NCBI GenBank assembly: GCA_934501435.1
Contig: CAKSTW010000004.1
Span: 124,001-188,000, forward strand
Length of the DNA: 64,000 nt
DNA from: an uncultured Eubacteriales bacterium
GTDB lineage: Bacteria; Bacillota; Clostridia; Oscillospirales; UBA644
Direction: 5' to 3'
In this document: positions 15,187-23,813 of the stretch, piece by piece
How the letters are laid out: the number at the start of each line of letters is the position of its first letter
How positions within the stretch are numbered: the stretch's first letter is position 1
Program-made: the position numbers and the translations under genes
Notes under the pieces: generated by a model
Told to the model about the DNA's origin: nothing
Databases searched by the model: none
The model's input: the letters and a program-made list of their open reading frames with translations, nothing else

Positions 15187-15992
15187 TAAAGAAAGAAACG
15201 AAGGCTTACGCAAAAGTAAACCTTACGCTCGATATAACCGGAAAAGCCGAAAACGGACTTCATACTCTCGAAAGCGTCATGCAGACGGTCTCTCTTTTCG
15301 ACCGAGTGACCGTTTTTTATGACAGTAAAAAGCCGTTTTCAATAGACCTTTCGGTCTTTCCCGAAGCCGATTTTCCGAAAGAAGAAAATCTCTGCTATAA
15401 GGCGGCGGCGGCTTTTGCCGAAGAATTCGGAGTGACGTCGGGCGAAATAAAGATAGTTCTCGAAAAAAACATTCCGATAAAAGCGGGTCTCGGCGGCGGC
15501 AGCAGCGACTGCGCGGCGGTTCTGCGGCTGCTTGCGGAAATTTTCGGCGTTGAAAAAAAACGCCTCGAAAAGACGGCGTCCTCTCTCGGAAGCGACGTCC
15601 CGTTCTTTTTGTACGGCGGCAGCGCAAAAGTTTCGGGAACGGGGAACGTGATAGTTCCGACAGGCGAAAGCTCCGACCTTATTTTCCTGCTTGCCAAACC
15701 CGAAAAAGGGCTTTCGGCGGCGGAGGTATATAAAGAATTCGACCGTCTCGGCGGCAAAAAAACGTCTTTTACCGAAGAAAAAAAACTTGGCAACGGACTT
15801 GAAGAAGCGGTATTTTCCCTCTGTCCCGAGTGTTTTTCTCTCTGCGAAAAATTAAAAGCCGCGGGAGCGGAAAAAACGCTTGTTTCGGGGAGCGGAACGA
15901 CGGTTTTCGGAATTTTCAGAACCGAAAAAGACGCCGAAAACGCAAAGAAAGATATTGATAAGATTTTTACGGCGGTATGCCGTGCAATATAA
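15183..15992 (+). CDS. ispE: 4-diphosphocytidyl-2-C-methyl-D-erythritol kinase
   Basis: GHMP kinase of the non-mevalonate (MEP) isoprenoid pathway. It phosphorylates the 2-hydroxyl of CDP-methylerythritol with ATP. The N-terminus TKAYAKVNLTLDITGK and the ATP-binding loop IKAGLGGGSSDCAAVLR are diagnostic, and the C-terminal VSGSGTTVFGIF is the third GHMP motif. Length 269 is slightly under the usual 280. ATGA overlap with the preceding phosphatase gene suggests translational coupling. Shows that the organism uses the MEP route. Confidence 0.95.
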   Translation: MIKKETKAYAKVNLTLDITGKAENGLHTLESVMQTVSLFDRVTVFYDSKKPFSIDLSVFPEADFPKEENLCYKAAAAFAEEFGVTSGEIKIVLEKNIPIKAGLGGGSSDCAAVLRLLAEIFGVEKKRLEKTASSLGSDVPFFLYGGSAKVSGTGNVIVPTGESSDLIFLLAKPEKGLSAAEVYKEFDRLGGKKTSFTEEKKLGNGLEEAVFSLCPECFSLCEKLKAAGAEKTLVSGSGTTVFGIFRTEKDAENAKKDIDKIFTAVCRAI

Positions 15993-16004
15993 GGAGATAT
16001 AATT

Positions 16005-18626
16005 ATGCATTATATGTCATTGAATGAGATCAGAGAAAAATTTCTCGAATTTTTCGAATCGAAAGGACACCTCCGTCTGAAGAGTTTTCCTCTCGTTCCG
16101 ATAAACGATAAATCGCTTTTGCTGATAAACTCAGGTATGGCGCCCCTTAAAAAGTTTTTTACGGGAGAAGAGGAACCTCCGAGAAAGAGGGTCACTACCT
16201 GCCAGAAGTGTATCAGAACGCCCGACCTTGAAAGAGTCGGAAAGACCGCGAGACACGGAACGTTTTTCGAAATGCTCGGAAACTTCTCTTTCGGCGATTA
16301 TTTTAAGGAAGAGGCTATTCCATGGGCATGGGAATTTTTAACGCAGGTCATGGAAATCCCCGAAGACAAACTCTGGCCGTCGGTCTATGAAAACGACGAC
16401 GAGGCTTACGCTATATGGCGAGACAAAATAGGCGTCCCCGAAGAAAGAATAATCCGTCTCGGAAAAGCCGATAACTTCTGGGAACACGGAACGGGTCCCT
16501 GCGGTCCCTGCTCCGAAATTTATTTCGACAGAGGCGAGAAATACGGCTGCGGCTCTCCCGATTGCAAGCCGGGCTGCGACTGCGACAGATATATGGAAAT
16601 ATGGAACAACGTATTTTCGCAGTTCAACAACGACGGAAAAGGCAACTATACCGAACTCAAACAGAAAAATATCGACACCGGAATGGGACTCGAACGCCTT
16701 GCCTGCGTAATGCAGGACGTTGACAATATGTTCGAAGTCGATACCGTAAGAAACACCCTTAACGCGGTATGTAAGCGTGCGGGAAAGGAATACGGCAAAG
16801 ACGCCGACGATGACGTCTCGATAAGAATTATCACCGACCATATAAGAAGCGCTTCGTTTATGATAGCGGACGGAGTAGTGCCGTCAAACGAGGGCAGAGG
16901 ATACGTTTTGCGCAGAATTCTGCGCCGCGCCGCGCGTCACGGCAAGCTGCTCGGCATTTCGGGCGCTTTCCTTTCCGAACTCTGCAACTCGGTAATAGAA
17001 ACGAGCGGAAAAGCATATACTGAACTTGAAGAAAAGAAAGATTACATCAAAAAGATAGTTCTTCTCGAAGAAGAGCGTTTTGAGGCGACTATCGACGCGG
17101 GGCTTCAGATCCTTTCGGGATATGTCGACGCCGCAAAGAAAAACGGCGAAAAAACGCTTTCGGGCGACGGAGTTTTCAAACTTTACGATACTTTCGGTTT
17201 CCCGATAGACCTTACCCGCGAAATTGCCGAGGAAAACGGGCTTGAAGTTGGCGAAGACGGTTTCGAAAAACGCATGCTTGAGCAGAAGAACCGCGCGAGA
17301 GCCGCGAGAGGAAACATCTCCGGCTGGTCGGAAAATTCAAAATCCGCTCTTGCAGGCATTGCAAAAACCGAATTTACGGGATATACCGAATATTCGACCG
17401 GAGCAAAAATTCTTGCTCTTATCACCGACGAAGGACCCGTCGACAGCGTTTCCGAAGGCGACGTCACCGTCGTTCTCGATAAAACGCCTTTCTACGGAGA
17501 GGGCGGCGGACAGGTCGGCGATTCGGGCAAAATAACGAAAGACGGAGCGGCGCTCGACGTTTCCGATACAAAGAAGACCGACGGCGTTTATCTGCATATC
17601 TGCCGTTTGTCGGACGGCGAATTTTCCGTCGGAGACAGCGTTACGGCTGCCCTCGACGCCGACCGCCGTGAAGCGATAAAGAGAAACCACTCGGCGGCTC
17701 ACCTTTTGCAGGCGGCTCTTCGCCGTGTTCTCGGAAACCATGTCGAACAGGCGGGAAGTTACGTCGACGAGAACAGAGTCCGTTTCGATTTCAGACATTT
17801 CGCGCCGATGACCGCCGAAGAAATGAAAAATACCGAAAAAGCCGTAAACGATGCGATTCTTTCGGGAATTGAAGTCGAAAATTACGAAACCTCGATTGAA
17901 GAAGCGAAGAAAACCGGCGCTATGGCGCTCTTCGGCGAAAAATACGGAAACCGCGTGAGAATTGTCAAAATGGGCGATTTCTCGGTCGAACTCTGCGGAG
18001 GAACTCACGTTTCGAATACCGCAAAGGTCGGACTTTTCAAGATCATTTCCGAAAGTTCGGTCGCCGCGGGCGTCAGGAGAATCGAAGGAACGACGGGTCT
18101 CGGCGTTCTTTCGTTCCTTGAAGAAAAAGAAGCCCTTATTCAGACCTGCGCTGCCGAACTCAAGGCAAACCCCGCCGAAATAGATAAAAAGGCGGCGGCT
18201 TTGCAGGCGGAAGTAAGAGCCGCAAAGCAGGAAGTCGAAAAGATAAACGCGAAACTTGCGGCGTCCCAGACGGGAGATATCATGTCGTCGGCAAAGAAAG
18301 TCGGCAAATTCGACTTTATAGCGTACAAGACCGAAGGCGTTGATTTGGGTGCCGTGAGAACCGTTACCGATAAGATAAAAGCCGAAAACGACGACGCGGT
18401 TGCCGTTATTTCCGTTTCCTTTGACGGAAAACACAACCTTGTCGCGTGCTGCGGCAAAAACGCCGTCAAAAACGGAGCGAACGCAGGTCTCCTCTTAAAG
18501 GAGATAAGCCCGATCGCAGGCGGCGGAGGCGGCGGAAGACCCGACAGCGCAACGTCAGGTATCAAACTGCCCGAAAAAACAGACGAAGTCTTTAAGAAAG
18601 CCGAAGAAATTCTGGCGTCAAAATAA
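16005..18626 (+). CDS. alaS: Alanyl-tRNA synthetase
   Basis: Charges tRNA-Ala and edits mischarged Ser and Gly. The class II catalytic core is at the N-terminus (FLEFFESKGH, motif 2 region RHGTFFEMLGNFSFGDYF). The editing domain carries NHSAAHLLQAALR and ELCGGTHVSNT, whose His and Cys residues bind zinc. A coiled coil (about residues 720-760) leads to the C-Ala domain ending GGGGGGRPDSATSG. Length 873 matches the family. AAGGAG is ideally spaced before the ATG. A cysteine-rich insertion CKPGCDCD near residue 185 resembles the extra zinc site found in some clostridial AlaS proteins. Confidence 0.97.
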   Translation: MHYMSLNEIREKFLEFFESKGHLRLKSFPLVPINDKSLLLINSGMAPLKKFFTGEEEPPRKRVTTCQKCIRTPDLERVGKTARHGTFFEMLGNFSFGDYFKEEAIPWAWEFLTQVMEIPEDKLWPSVYENDDEAYAIWRDKIGVPEERIIRLGKADNFWEHGTGPCGPCSEIYFDRGEKYGCGSPDCKPGCDCDRYMEIWNNVFSQFNNDGKGNYTELKQKNIDTGMGLERLACVMQDVDNMFEVDTVRNTLNAVCKRAGKEYGKDADDDVSIRIITDHIRSASFMIADGVVPSNEGRGYVLRRILRRAARHGKLLGISGAFLSELCNSVIETSGKAYTELEEKKDYIKKIVLLEEERFEATIDAGLQILSGYVDAAKKNGEKTLSGDGVFKLYDTFGFPIDLTREIAEENGLEVGEDGFEKRMLEQKNRARAARGNISGWSENSKSALAGIAKTEFTGYTEYSTGAKILALITDEGPVDSVSEGDVTVVLDKTPFYGEGGGQVGDSGKITKDGAALDVSDTKKTDGVYLHICRLSDGEFSVGDSVTAALDADRREAIKRNHSAAHLLQAALRRVLGNHVEQAGSYVDENRVRFDFRHFAPMTAEEMKNTEKAVNDAILSGIEVENYETSIEEAKKTGAMALFGEKYGNRVRIVKMGDFSVELCGGTHVSNTAKVGLFKIISESSVAAGVRRIEGTTGLGVLSFLEEKEALIQTCAAELKANPAEIDKKAAALQAEVRAAKQEVEKINAKLAASQTGDIMSSAKKVGKFDFIAYKTEGVDLGAVRTVTDKIKAENDDAVAVISVSFDGKHNLVACCGKNAVKNGANAGLLLKEISPIAGGGGGGRPDSATSGIKLPEKTDEVFKKAEEILASK

Positions 18627-18637
18627 GGAGAATTAAA

Positions 18638-18976
18638 ATGGATTGCATTTTCTGTAAGATAATAGCGGGCGAAATTCCGTCAAACAAGATTTATGAGGAC
18701 GAAGATATTTACGCTTTCAGGGATATCGCGCCTCAGGCTCCCGTTCATGTTATCGTTATTCCGAAAAAGCATATCTGCTGCGCAAACGGGATAAATTCCG
18801 AAAACAGCGGATATATCGCGAAAATTTTCGAGAAGATCCCCGAAATTGCGAAAAGCGAGGGGCTTGAAAACGGCTACCGCATAGTCAATAACTGCGGCGA
18901 CGACGGCTGTCAGAGCGTAAAGCATCTGCATTTCCATATTCTCGGCGGCAAAAAACTTGCGGAAAAAATGTGTTAG
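18638..18976 (+). CDS. HIT-family nucleotide hydrolase
   Basis: A 112-residue histidine-triad protein of the HinT branch, hydrolysing AMP-lysine-type phosphoramidates or related nucleotide conjugates. It starts MDCIFCKIIAGEIPSNKIYED, the standard HIT opening with a Cys pair, and ends with the triad HLHFHILGG. Length is complete for HinT. AAGGAG precedes the ATG, and the gene is 11 bases after alaS. HinT hydrolyses aminoacyl-adenylate products, so the pairing with a tRNA synthetase gene makes metabolic sense; that link is an inference. Confidence 0.93.
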   Translation: MDCIFCKIIAGEIPSNKIYEDEDIYAFRDIAPQAPVHVIVIPKKHICCANGINSENSGYIAKIFEKIPEIAKSEGLENGYRIVNNCGDDGCQSVKHLHFHILGGKKLAEKMC

Positions 18977-18994
18977 TAAAATAAAGGTGAAAAA

Positions 18995-20440
18995 ATGAAA
19001 CGAAAAATAATCGCGCTTTTTGCGGTTTTTTCAATCGTTTTGTCGCTTTACGGGTGTTCCGGTATTCGGAACACCTTTTCCCTTTTCGGGGGAAATGTCG
19101 AAAAAACGGGAAAAATATCGCATGAATTTACCGAAAAAAACGACGTATGGCGTTTTGACGCCGAAAAAGATTCCGTTTTCTTTTCGTCCGACGGGAAAAT
19201 CGCGACGGTCGACGAAAACGGAAACGTCCGACCCGTTTCGTCGGGGACAGCCGTTATCACCGCGGCAACCCCCGACGGCAGCAAAATGCGGTCTGTCAGG
19301 GTCAATGTTTCCCTTCCCGAAAGCGAGGTGAAAAATTTGCGCGGAGTTTGGATATCGACCGTCTGGAATATAGATTTCCCGTCCGATTCGGGGCTTGGTG
19401 AAGCCGCCTTGAAAAAGGAGATCGACGGCATTGTAAAAAACGTAAAAGAGTGGGGGCTTAACGCAATTTTCCTGCAGGTCCGCCCGATGTCCGACGCAAT
19501 ATATCCCTCTGGAATTTTCCCGTCTTCTTCCTTTGTCGCGGGAAAGCAGGGGGAAAAACTGCCTTTCGATATTCTTGAATATTTCGTTTCCGCCGCGCAC
19601 TCTTCGGGAATTTCGATTCATGCGTGGATAAACCCTTACCGCGTGTCTTTTCCGTCGCTTTACGGGACGGATACGGAAAAACTGTCCGAAACAAATCCCG
19701 CGCGCCGCCACCCCGAATATACCGTCGCATTTAACGGGGCTTTGTATTATAACCCGGGGCTTCCCGAAGTGCGAAAACTCGTGCTTTCGGGCGTTGAAGA
19801 AATTCTCGATAAATACGACGTCGACGGAATACATTTCGACGATTATTTCTATCCGTCGGGTTCGTCGGGCGAGGGGGCGTTCGACGATGGTAAGGCTTTC
19901 GAAAAATACGGCAGCGGCAAAACTCTCGGCGATTGGCGGCGGGATAACGTTACTTCCCTTATAAAGGAAACGGCGGCTCTCGTGAAAAGAAAAAAGCCCT
20001 CCTGCGTTTTCGGAGTGTCGCCGGGCGGGATATGGGCGACAAAACAGAATAACGCGGAGGGGGTTTCGGGGCTCGGAAATACGTCGCAGACCTATTACGA
20101 CGTTTATGCCGATACGAAAAAATGGGTCGAGGAAAAATACGTTGACTATATCTGCCCGCAGATATATTGGCATATAGAAAGCAAAATTGCCCCGTTTGAG
20201 CCGATAGCAAAATGGTGGAGCGACTTATGCGCCGAAAACAAAATTCCTCTGTATGTCGGCATTGCGGCGTACCGAGGGGAGGAAAACGGAGCGTATAAAA
20301 ACCCCGACGAGATAAAAAACGAACTTTCCTGTCTTTCATCTTTATCGGGGTATTCGGGCGAAGTGTATTTTTCCTATTCTTCCTTAAAAAACGATCTTGC
20401 GTCGGTCATTTCGACCTTGAAAGAGGTTTACGGCGAATAG
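18995..20440 (+). CDS. Lipoprotein with bacterial Ig-like domain and GHL10 hydrolase domain
   Basis: A 481-residue secreted, probably lipid-anchored glycoside-hydrolase-like protein. The first ~25 residues are a lipoprotein signal (KRKIIALFAVFSIVLSLYGC, lipobox LYGC). Residues ~40-105 look like a Big2-type Ig domain (SGTAVITAATPDGSKMRSV). From about 110 to the end it matches the GHL10 family (YngK/DUF187): LRGVWISTVWNIDFPS, LNAIFLQVRPMSDAIYPS, GIHFDDYFYPS and DYICPQIYWHI, with conserved acidic residues on a TIM barrel. Family members act on cell-wall or related glycans; the substrate here is unknown. Its last 35 bases overlap the end of the convergent EamA gene. Confidence 0.85.
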   Translation: MKRKIIALFAVFSIVLSLYGCSGIRNTFSLFGGNVEKTGKISHEFTEKNDVWRFDAEKDSVFFSSDGKIATVDENGNVRPVSSGTAVITAATPDGSKMRSVRVNVSLPESEVKNLRGVWISTVWNIDFPSDSGLGEAALKKEIDGIVKNVKEWGLNAIFLQVRPMSDAIYPSGIFPSSSFVAGKQGEKLPFDILEYFVSAAHSSGISIHAWINPYRVSFPSLYGTDTEKLSETNPARRHPEYTVAFNGALYYNPGLPEVRKLVLSGVEEILDKYDVDGIHFDDYFYPSGSSGEGAFDDGKAFEKYGSGKTLGDWRRDNVTSLIKETAALVKRKKPSCVFGVSPGGIWATKQNNAEGVSGLGNTSQTYYDVYADTKKWVEEKYVDYICPQIYWHIESKIAPFEPIAKWWSDLCAENKIPLYVGIAAYRGEENGAYKNPDEIKNELSCLSSLSGYSGEVYFSYSSLKNDLASVISTLKEVYGE

Positions 20441-21296
20441 TCGTTTCGGAAATAAAAGCCGAACCGAGAATTAAGACCGCGCCTATATAGCCGAAGAGGT
20501 CGAGCGGCTCCGAAAGGAAAAGCGCCGACAGAATAAGGGCGACGACGGGGTCGATATATCCGAGGACCGCCGAGGTCTGGGCGGGAAGCGAGGCTATTGC
20601 CCCGAAATAGAGGTTGTAGGTAAAGCCCGTGTGGATAACGCCGACCGTGAGTACCATTATGACCGACAAAGGCGTTATCGTTTCCGCCGTGACTTTTTCG
20701 CAGAGGAGCGTATACGGCAGAATGACGACAGCCGCCGCCGCGAGTTGGAAAAGGGTCATATCACAGTCGGAAATGTCTTTTAATTTCTTGTTTGTCAGAA
20801 CGACCGCTGAATAAAAAAACGCCGCGCCGAGACCGCAGGAGACCCCCGCGGGATTCATATTTTCGGGCGCCGAAAAAACGCCCGAAACGAATATCATTCC
20901 GATAAACGCGGTGAAAACGCAGACGGCTTTTTTCACGGTCAGCCTTTCTCTTAATATTATCGGCGAAAACAGGGTTATGAAGACGGGCGACATATAATAG
21001 CAGAGAGTCGCCGTCGAAACGGTCGTAAGTTTGTACGCCTGAAACAGAAGTATCCAGTTCACGCCTATGAAAGCCCCCGAAAGGCAGAGCGGCAGAAGAT
21101 TTTTCTTTATCGCTCCGAAATCAACGGGCGAGCGTTTTATCGCCTTTACGATAAGCAGAAACACGACCCCGATAACGCCTCTCAAAAACGCGAGAGAACC
21201 CGAGGGCAGGGGAATATATCTTACAAATACGCCGAGCGTTCCGAAAACGCTCATCGCGAAAATCATTTTTAACGTCGCTTTTTTTCTTTCCGTCAT
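20406..21296 (-). CDS. EamA/DMT-family transporter
   Basis: A 296-residue protein with ten hydrophobic segments in two EamA repeats (about residues 8-140 and 150-285), as in drug/metabolite transporters such as RhaT and YdcZ-type exporters. Typical pieces are FLRGVIGVVFLLI in the first repeat and SAVLGYIDPVVALILSALFL in the second. Substrate is unknown. GGAGG stands nine bases before the ATG. Its 3' end overlaps the convergent GHL10 gene by 35 bases with no terminator between, so the two transcripts would be complementary at their ends. Confidence 0.88.
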   Translation of the reverse strand: MTERKKATLKMIFAMSVFGTLGVFVRYIPLPSGSLAFLRGVIGVVFLLIVKAIKRSPVDFGAIKKNLLPLCLSGAFIGVNWILLFQAYKLTTVSTATLCYYMSPVFITLFSPIILRERLTVKKAVCVFTAFIGMIFVSGVFSAPENMNPAGVSCGLGAAFFYSAVVLTNKKLKDISDCDMTLFQLAAAAVVILPYTLLCEKVTAETITPLSVIMVLTVGVIHTGFTYNLYFGAIASLPAQTSAVLGYIDPVVALILSALFLSEPLDLFGYIGAVLILGSAFISETTIRRKPLSRSK

Positions 21297-21316
21297 TATT
21301 TTCTTCCTCCGCGGAA

Positions 21317-21325
21317 ATTATAGCA
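21317..21325 (-). promoter_or_regulatory. Extended -10 promoter of the EamA gene
   Basis: TGC-TATAAT on the - strand, 21 bases before the start codon. TTGACA lies only 11 bases further up, too close for a normal -35, so the extended -10 is likely the main element. Confidence 0.6.
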
Positions 21326-21341
21326 GATATTTGTGTCAATT

Positions 21342-21378
21342 AAACAAAAATTCCTCCGGCAGGTGACTGTCGGAGGAA
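21342..21378 (-). terminator. Terminator of nifS-nifU
   Basis: On the - strand TTCCTCCG (21371-21378) pairs with CGGAGGAA (21351-21358) plus inner CAG/CTG, followed by TTTTTGTTT. It begins eight bases after the nifU stop. Confidence 0.9.
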
Positions 21379-21386
21379 AATTTTTA

Positions 21387-21776
21387 TTAAAGATTTTCGG
21401 TCGGGATACCGTTCTTTTTATAGTAGTCTTCGATTGCCGCCTTGACCGCTTCTTCGGCAAGGACCGAGCAGTGAATTTTGTGGGTCGGCAGTCCGTCGAG
21501 CGCTTCGACGACGGCTTTGTTCGACAGGGAGAGCGCCTCTTCGACTTTTTTGCCTTTTATCATTTCTGTCGCCATCGAACTTGTCGCGATAGCCGAGCCG
21601 CAGCCGAATGTGTTGAATTTTGCGTCGGTGATTACGCCGTTATCTATTTTGAGGTATACTTTCATTATATCTCCGCATTTTGCGTTGCCGACTTCGCCTA
21701 CGCCGTCCGCGTTTTCAATTTCTCCGACGTTTCTCGGGTGAAGAAAATGATCCATGACTTTTTCACTGTATAACAT
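21387..21776 (-). CDS. nifU: Iron-sulfur cluster scaffold protein NifU/IscU-like
   Basis: Scaffold on which [2Fe-2S] and [4Fe-4S] clusters are built before transfer to target proteins. The three cluster cysteines are in NAKCGDIMKV, FNTFGCGSAIATS and HKIHCSVLAEEA. About 129 residues: only the N-terminal IscU-like domain of NifU, as in most Clostridia. The start MLYSEKVMDHF at 21776 is chosen because GAGGAG lies about nine bases upstream. It overlaps the end of nifS by 14 bases, so the pair is coupled. Confidence 0.94.
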   Translation of the reverse strand: MLYSEKVMDHFLHPRNVGEIENADGVGEVGNAKCGDIMKVYLKIDNGVITDAKFNTFGCGSAIATSSMATEMIKGKKVEEALSLSNKAVVEALDGLPTHKIHCSVLAEEAVKAAIEDYYKKNGIPTENL

Positions 21777-22950
21777 ACTTTTTCTCTCCTCTCTCAAGTT
21801 CCTTATAGACGGGTGAAATATCTCTGAGATACGAAACCACTTCTTTTGTCGCGTTTATGATGTAATCCGCGTCTTCTTCGGTCGTTTCTTCGGTTATCGA
21901 AAGACGGAGAGAGCCGTGGGCGACTTCGTGCGGTCTGCCGATCGCCAGAAGAACGTGGCTCGGATCAAGAGAGCCTGACGTGCAGGCGGAACCCGACGAC
22001 GCCGCAATGCCTTTTGCGTCAAGAAGTAAAAGCAGGCTTTCGCCCTCGATACCCTCAAAGCAGAAATTGATATTTCCGCAGAGACGGTTTTCGGGGTCGC
22101 CGTTAAGGGCGGAATGAGGAATTTCGGAAAGTCCCTTTATTATTCTGTCTCTTACTTTCCTTGTTTTTGCGGTCTTTTCTTCAAGGTTTTCGTAACTTTC
22201 GGCAAGAGCCTCCGCCATTCCTGCCGCCGCGGGAAGATTTTCGGTTCCTCCGCGTTTTCCTTTTTCCTGCGCTCCGCCGTAAATCACGTTTGCAAGGTCA
22301 ATGCCTTTTCTTGCGTATAAGAAACCTACGCCTTTCGGACCGTGGAATTTATGAGCCGAAACCGAAAGCATATCTATCTGCATCTTTTTGACGTCGATTT
22401 TCACATGTCCCGCCGCCTGAACCGCGTCGGTGTGGAAAAGCACGCCTTTTTCTTTGCAGACTTCTGCTATTTCTTCGATAGGCTCAATCGTGCCTATCTC
22501 GTTATTTGCGAACATCACCGAGACCATTACGGTGTCGTCTTTTATCGCGTTTTTTATGTCTTCGGGAGAAACTCTTCCGAATTCGTCGACGGGGACAAGC
22601 GTTATTTCAAAGCCCTCGTTTTTCAATGCGTCGAGGGTGTGCAGAATTGCGTGGTGCTCGATCGCGGTCGAGATAATATGCATTTTTTTCCTGCGTCTGC
22701 CTATCTTTGCGGCGGTGAGGAGCGCCTGATTGTCGGCTTCGCTGCCGCCGGAAGTGAGATATATCTCTCCGGGGGCGGCGCCTATGATTTTTGCAATATC
22801 TTCCCTCACTTTATAAAGCCGTTCGGCGGCTTTCTGACCGGGAGAATGAAGACTCGACGGGTTTTCCCAGAAGTTGTCCGCCGTTTCGAGCATTACTTTT
22901 TTTGCCCGCTCGCTCATCTTTGTGGTTGCTGCGTTATCGGCGTATATCAT
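21763..22950 (-). CDS. nifS: Cysteine desulfurase NifS/IscS
   Basis: PLP enzyme that removes sulfur from cysteine and passes the persulfide to the NifU scaffold and to thiolation enzymes. The N-terminus MIYADNAATTKMSERA, the PLP-Lys in SVSAHKFHGPKGVGFLY and the mobile catalytic Cys in SSGSACTSGSLDPSHVL identify it. The length of 395 residues is normal. It is the first gene of a two-gene unit with nifU. Its promoter overlaps an inverted repeat of the type bound by Rrf2-family iron-sulfur sensors (22980-23020). Confidence 0.95.
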   Translation of the reverse strand: MIYADNAATTKMSERAKKVMLETADNFWENPSSLHSPGQKAAERLYKVREDIAKIIGAAPGEIYLTSGGSEADNQALLTAAKIGRRRKKMHIISTAIEHHAILHTLDALKNEGFEITLVPVDEFGRVSPEDIKNAIKDDTVMVSVMFANNEIGTIEPIEEIAEVCKEKGVLFHTDAVQAAGHVKIDVKKMQIDMLSVSAHKFHGPKGVGFLYARKGIDLANVIYGGAQEKGKRGGTENLPAAAGMAEALAESYENLEEKTAKTRKVRDRIIKGLSEIPHSALNGDPENRLCGNINFCFEGIEGESLLLLLDAKGIAASSGSACTSGSLDPSHVLLAIGRPHEVAHGSLRLSITEETTEEDADYIINATKEVVSYLRDISPVYKELERGEKKYVIQ

Positions 22951-22979
22951 AAAATCACCTCATTAAACATATCAGTTTG

Positions 22980-23020
22980 GTAGGATTTATCTCCAACTAT
23001 ATTATACACACTTTTCCTAC
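22980..23020. promoter_or_regulatory. Inverted repeat flanking the nifS -10 box (Rrf2/IscR-like operator)
   Basis: GTAGGA (22980-22985) and TCCTAC (23015-23020) frame the nifS -10 region. The outer half continues into the -35 as CCTACTAAGTCAATA. Rrf2 proteins such as IscR commonly bind A/T-flanked dyads overlapping such promoters of iron-sulfur genes. No Rrf2 gene is within the window, so the regulator assignment is inferred. Confidence 0.5.
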
Positions 23021-23028
23021 TAAGTCAA
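23001..23028 (-). promoter_or_regulatory. SigA-type promoter of nifS-nifU
   Basis: On the - strand TTGACT (23023-23028), 16 bases, TATAAT (23001-23006), about 50 bases before the nifS start. Confidence 0.85.
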
Positions 23029-23052
23029 TAGGTTTTACAAAAAGTTAAAAAA

Positions 23053-23083
23053 GGAAAAAAACAGAGGCTGTTTGCCAGCCTCC
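23053..23083 (-). terminator. Terminator closing the exopolysaccharide operon
   Basis: On the - strand GAGGCTG (23077-23083) pairs with CAGCCTC (23065-23071), loop of five, followed by TGTTTTTTTCC. It starts seven bases after the stop of the DivIVA-like gene. No terminator of this quality was noticed in the 18 kb upstream. Confidence 0.88.
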
Positions 23084-23089
23084 GTCAGA

Positions 23090-23812
23090 TTATTCTTCGG
23101 TTTGTTCTTCGTCCTCCGCGGCGGGCGATTGGATAAGAGTATAACTGTCCGTGTTTATCGTTTCGCAGATCATATTGTCGATCTCTCCGCAGATATTACC
23201 GCGGCTTTCCTCGATTTTCTTCATATCGTCAAGGGTGTTTTCCGAGACTGCGGTGAGCATATCGAGTTTTTCGGACGCTTCTTCGCAGAGCCTTGCAAGT
23301 TCTTCTTTCTGCCTGTTCTGCATTTCGGTTACGGAATTTACGATAGACGCGACTTCGTTCCGGTAATCGTTCATTCGGTTGAACATCATATCGGCGTATT
23401 CCCTTATTCTTGCGCTTACCGCTTTGTTTTTGTTTTCCATATCGCGGTATGCAACGGCGAAAATAAAGCCGAGACGGTCGTTGTCGGGAAGGGAGGAGGG
23501 CTTTTCTTCAAGTTTCTTTTCAAGGTCGTTTATCTGCTGCTGTCTTTCGTCGCGGTCTTTTTCAAGATCTTCGACTTCTTTCTGTCGGTCGCCGCAGTCG
23601 GCTTTGAGTTCTTCTATCTGCTGCTGAAGTTCGTCTTTTTCCTGTTTGTTTATCTCGTCTATCCTCTTATATTCGTCGACGGTCTTTTCCGCTTCCGCGA
23701 GTTTTGCTTTGAGCAGCTCTATCTGCTCCGCCTGTGAGGCGTTGTTTTCGTTCAGATAGTTGAAATAGTTGTCCGTTTCTTTGCGGTTGTAACCGAATAA
23801 ACTTACTTTCAT
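23090..23812 (-). CDS. DivIVA-like coiled-coil protein
   Basis: A 240-residue soluble protein. The first residues VSLFGYNRKETDNYFNYL match the membrane-binding tip of DivIVA/GpsB proteins (GYNRxEVDxFL). A long coiled coil rich in Gln, Glu, Lys and Leu covers residues ~25-105, and a second helical part runs ~110-220 before an acidic tail. DivIVA-type proteins gather at curved or septal membrane and recruit partners. It is the last gene of the polysaccharide operon, one base after the EAL gene stop, with AAGGAG before its ATG. A role in placing the polysaccharide machine or the EAL protein is possible but unproven. Confidence 0.7.
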   Translation of the reverse strand: MKVSLFGYNRKETDNYFNYLNENNASQAEQIELLKAKLAEAEKTVDEYKRIDEINKQEKDELQQQIEELKADCGDRQKEVEDLEKDRDERQQQINDLEKKLEEKPSSLPDNDRLGFIFAVAYRDMENKNKAVSARIREYADMMFNRMNDYRNEVASIVNSVTEMQNRQKEELARLCEEASEKLDMLTAVSENTLDDMKKIEESRGNICGEIDNMICETINTDSYTLIQSPAAEDEEQTEE

Positions 23813-23813
23813 A

